7,303 nucleotides of DNA, taken from the NCBI GenBank assembly GCA_030271565.1, contig JARXKR010000115.1, forward strand, positions 1-7,303, given 5' to 3'. This stretch comes from Pseudomonadota bacterium. GTDB lineage: Bacteria > Pseudomonadota > Alphaproteobacteria > Sphingomonadales > Sphingomonadaceae. The translations under genes were made by a program, and so were the position numbers. The notes beneath the pieces were generated by a model. It saw only the letters and a program-made list of their open reading frames with translations, was not told the DNA's origin and did not search any database. Below, piece by piece: positions 6,610 through 7,303 of the stretch (the stretch's first letter is position 1; every line of letters starts with the position of its first letter).

Positions 6610-6733
6610 CCGTTCGTCCTGAGGAGGCGTCGCGAAGCCGCAAGCTGAGGAGCCGTCTCGAAGGATTATGCGCTGTTCAAGTTGGTTCGAGACGGGCTTT
6701 CGACAAGCTCAATCCCTCCTCACCACGAACGGG
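6610..6733. repeat. Long imperfect palindrome (sphingomonad-type intergenic repeat)
   Basis: Arm 1 (6610-6664) begins CCGTTCGTCCTGAGGAGG and ends GCCGTCTCGAAGG. Arm 2 (6684-6732) is its imperfect reverse complement: GGTTCGAGACGGGC at its left and CTCCTCACCACGAACGG at its right. About 20 bp separate the arms. The 'CCGTTCGT..TGAG' and 'GCTTGTCGAA' words are ones I recall as very frequent palindromic intergenic repeats in sphingomonads. Its sequence is unrelated to the 1584-1723 element. It fills the space between the convergent SnoaL-like and clpX genes, where I see no U-tract terminator, so it may serve as the transcription stop for one or both. Confidence 0.78.
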
Positions 6734-6766
6734 TGAGGGGAGTAGTTGTCAGAAGTCTTCGCCGAG

Positions 6767-7303
6767 CTAGGCCGCCTGTTCCTTGCCCTTGAGCACGCGC
6801 ACCGGCTCTTTGCGGCCTTCGACCACGTCGCGGTCGACCACCACTTCGGCGATGCCCACCTCGGTCGGAATGTCGAACATCGTGTCGAGCAGCAATGCTT
6901 CGACGATCGAGCGCAGCCCGCGCGCGCCGGTCTTGCGTTCGATCGCGCGCTTGGCGATGGCCTGCAGCGCATCGTCGGTGAAGGTCAGCGAAACGTCTTC
7001 AAGGTCGAACAGCCGGGCATACTGCTTGATCAGCGCGTTCTTGGGCTCGCTCAGGATCTTGACCAAGGCCTCGATATCGAGGTCTTCCAAGGTGGCGATC
7101 ACCGGCAAACGCCCGACGAATTCGGGGATCAGCCCGAACTTGAGCAGGTCCTCAGGCTCGGCCTTCTGGAGCAGTTCCCCGACGCGGCGCTTGTCCGGAT
7201 CGGCGACATGCGCGCCGAACCCGATCGAGCGCTTTTGCAGCCGGTCGGCGATGATCTTGTCGAGCCCGGCGAAAGCCCCGCCGCAGATGAACAGGATGTT
7301 GGT
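6767..7303 (-). CDS. clpX: ATP-dependent Clp protease ATP-binding subunit ClpX, C-terminal part
   Basis: AAA+ unfoldase that unfolds tagged substrates and feeds them to ClpP in the cytoplasm. Only the last 178 residues are in the window; the gene continues past the right edge. The visible part begins [18 protein letters not shown] in the large AAA+ subdomain. It contains the ClpP-docking IGF loop (fragment residues 27-29, in RSIGFG), the arginine finger in GLIPEFVGR (R65 of the fragment), and sensor 2 in [10 protein letters not shown] (R128). It continues with the small subdomain [15 protein letters not shown] and a short tail ending KGKEQAA. These match E. coli ClpX closely by eye, so it should be a working ClpP partner. 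The tail after the last strand is slightly shorter than in E. coli. No intrinsic terminator is seen; a long palindrome lies 34 bp downstream. The N-terminal zinc domain, Walker motifs and pore loops lie outside. Confidence 0.98.
   Translation of the reverse strand, partial: TNILFICGGAFAGLDKIIADRLQKRSIGFGAHVADPDKRRVGELLQKAEPEDLLKFGLIPEFVGRLPVIATLEDLDIEALVKILSEPKNALIKQYARLFDLEDVSLTFTDDALQAIAKRAIERKTGARGLRSIVEALLLDTMFDIPTEVGIAEVVVDRDVVEGRKEPVRVLKGKEQAA

Overview
The window reads as chromosomal DNA from a high-GC alphaproteobacterium, most likely a member of the Sphingomonadales (Sphingomonas / Novosphingobium / Erythrobacter type). This rests on three things: the codon use and GC-rich third positions; a large TonB-dependent receptor and a Phenol_MetA_deg-type outer-membrane protein of the style common in that order; and palindromic intergenic elements of the kind scattered through sphingomonad genomes. 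The lineage call is inference from recall, not a database match.

Layout, left to right. (1) Positions 1-779, minus strand: an outer-membrane beta-barrel 'transporter' gene, complete at its 5' end and running off the left edge probably just before its stop. (2) Positions 840-1565, plus strand: mtgA, the monofunctional peptidoglycan glycosyltransferase, divergent from gene 1 across 60 bp. (3) Positions 1566-1791: a convergent intergenic space with an inverted pair of about 60-bp palindromic units, then a strong intrinsic terminator pointing left. (4) Positions 1792-4611, minus strand: a 939-residue TonB-dependent receptor with five closely spaced cysteine pairs. (5) Positions 4612-4962: a 351-bp divergent control region with a candidate Pho-box-like direct repeat and a hairpin in the likely receptor leader. 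(6) Positions 4963-5943, plus strand: a cation diffusion facilitator with a very His-rich N-terminus. (7) Positions 6031-6579, plus strand: a small exported protein with a probable SnoaL/DUF4440 (NTF2-like) fold and a Met-rich segment, probably co-transcribed with the exporter. (8) Positions 6580-6766: a second convergent intergenic space filled by an unrelated long imperfect palindrome. (9) Positions 6767-7303, minus strand: the C-terminal 178 residues of ClpX.

The genes mostly serve the cell envelope (two outer-membrane proteins, a peptidoglycan polymerase, a metal exporter, a periplasmic protein), plus a housekeeping protease unfoldase. They do not form one obvious pathway; only the CDF exporter and the SnoaL-like gene look like a transcriptional pair. 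I see no tRNA, rRNA, CRISPR array, insertion sequence or phage gene, and no clear sign of a novel multi-gene system. The items most worth a second look are the two palindromic elements, the candidate PhoB-type control of the receptor, the cysteine-paired receptor loops, and the Met-rich periplasmic protein beside a metal exporter.
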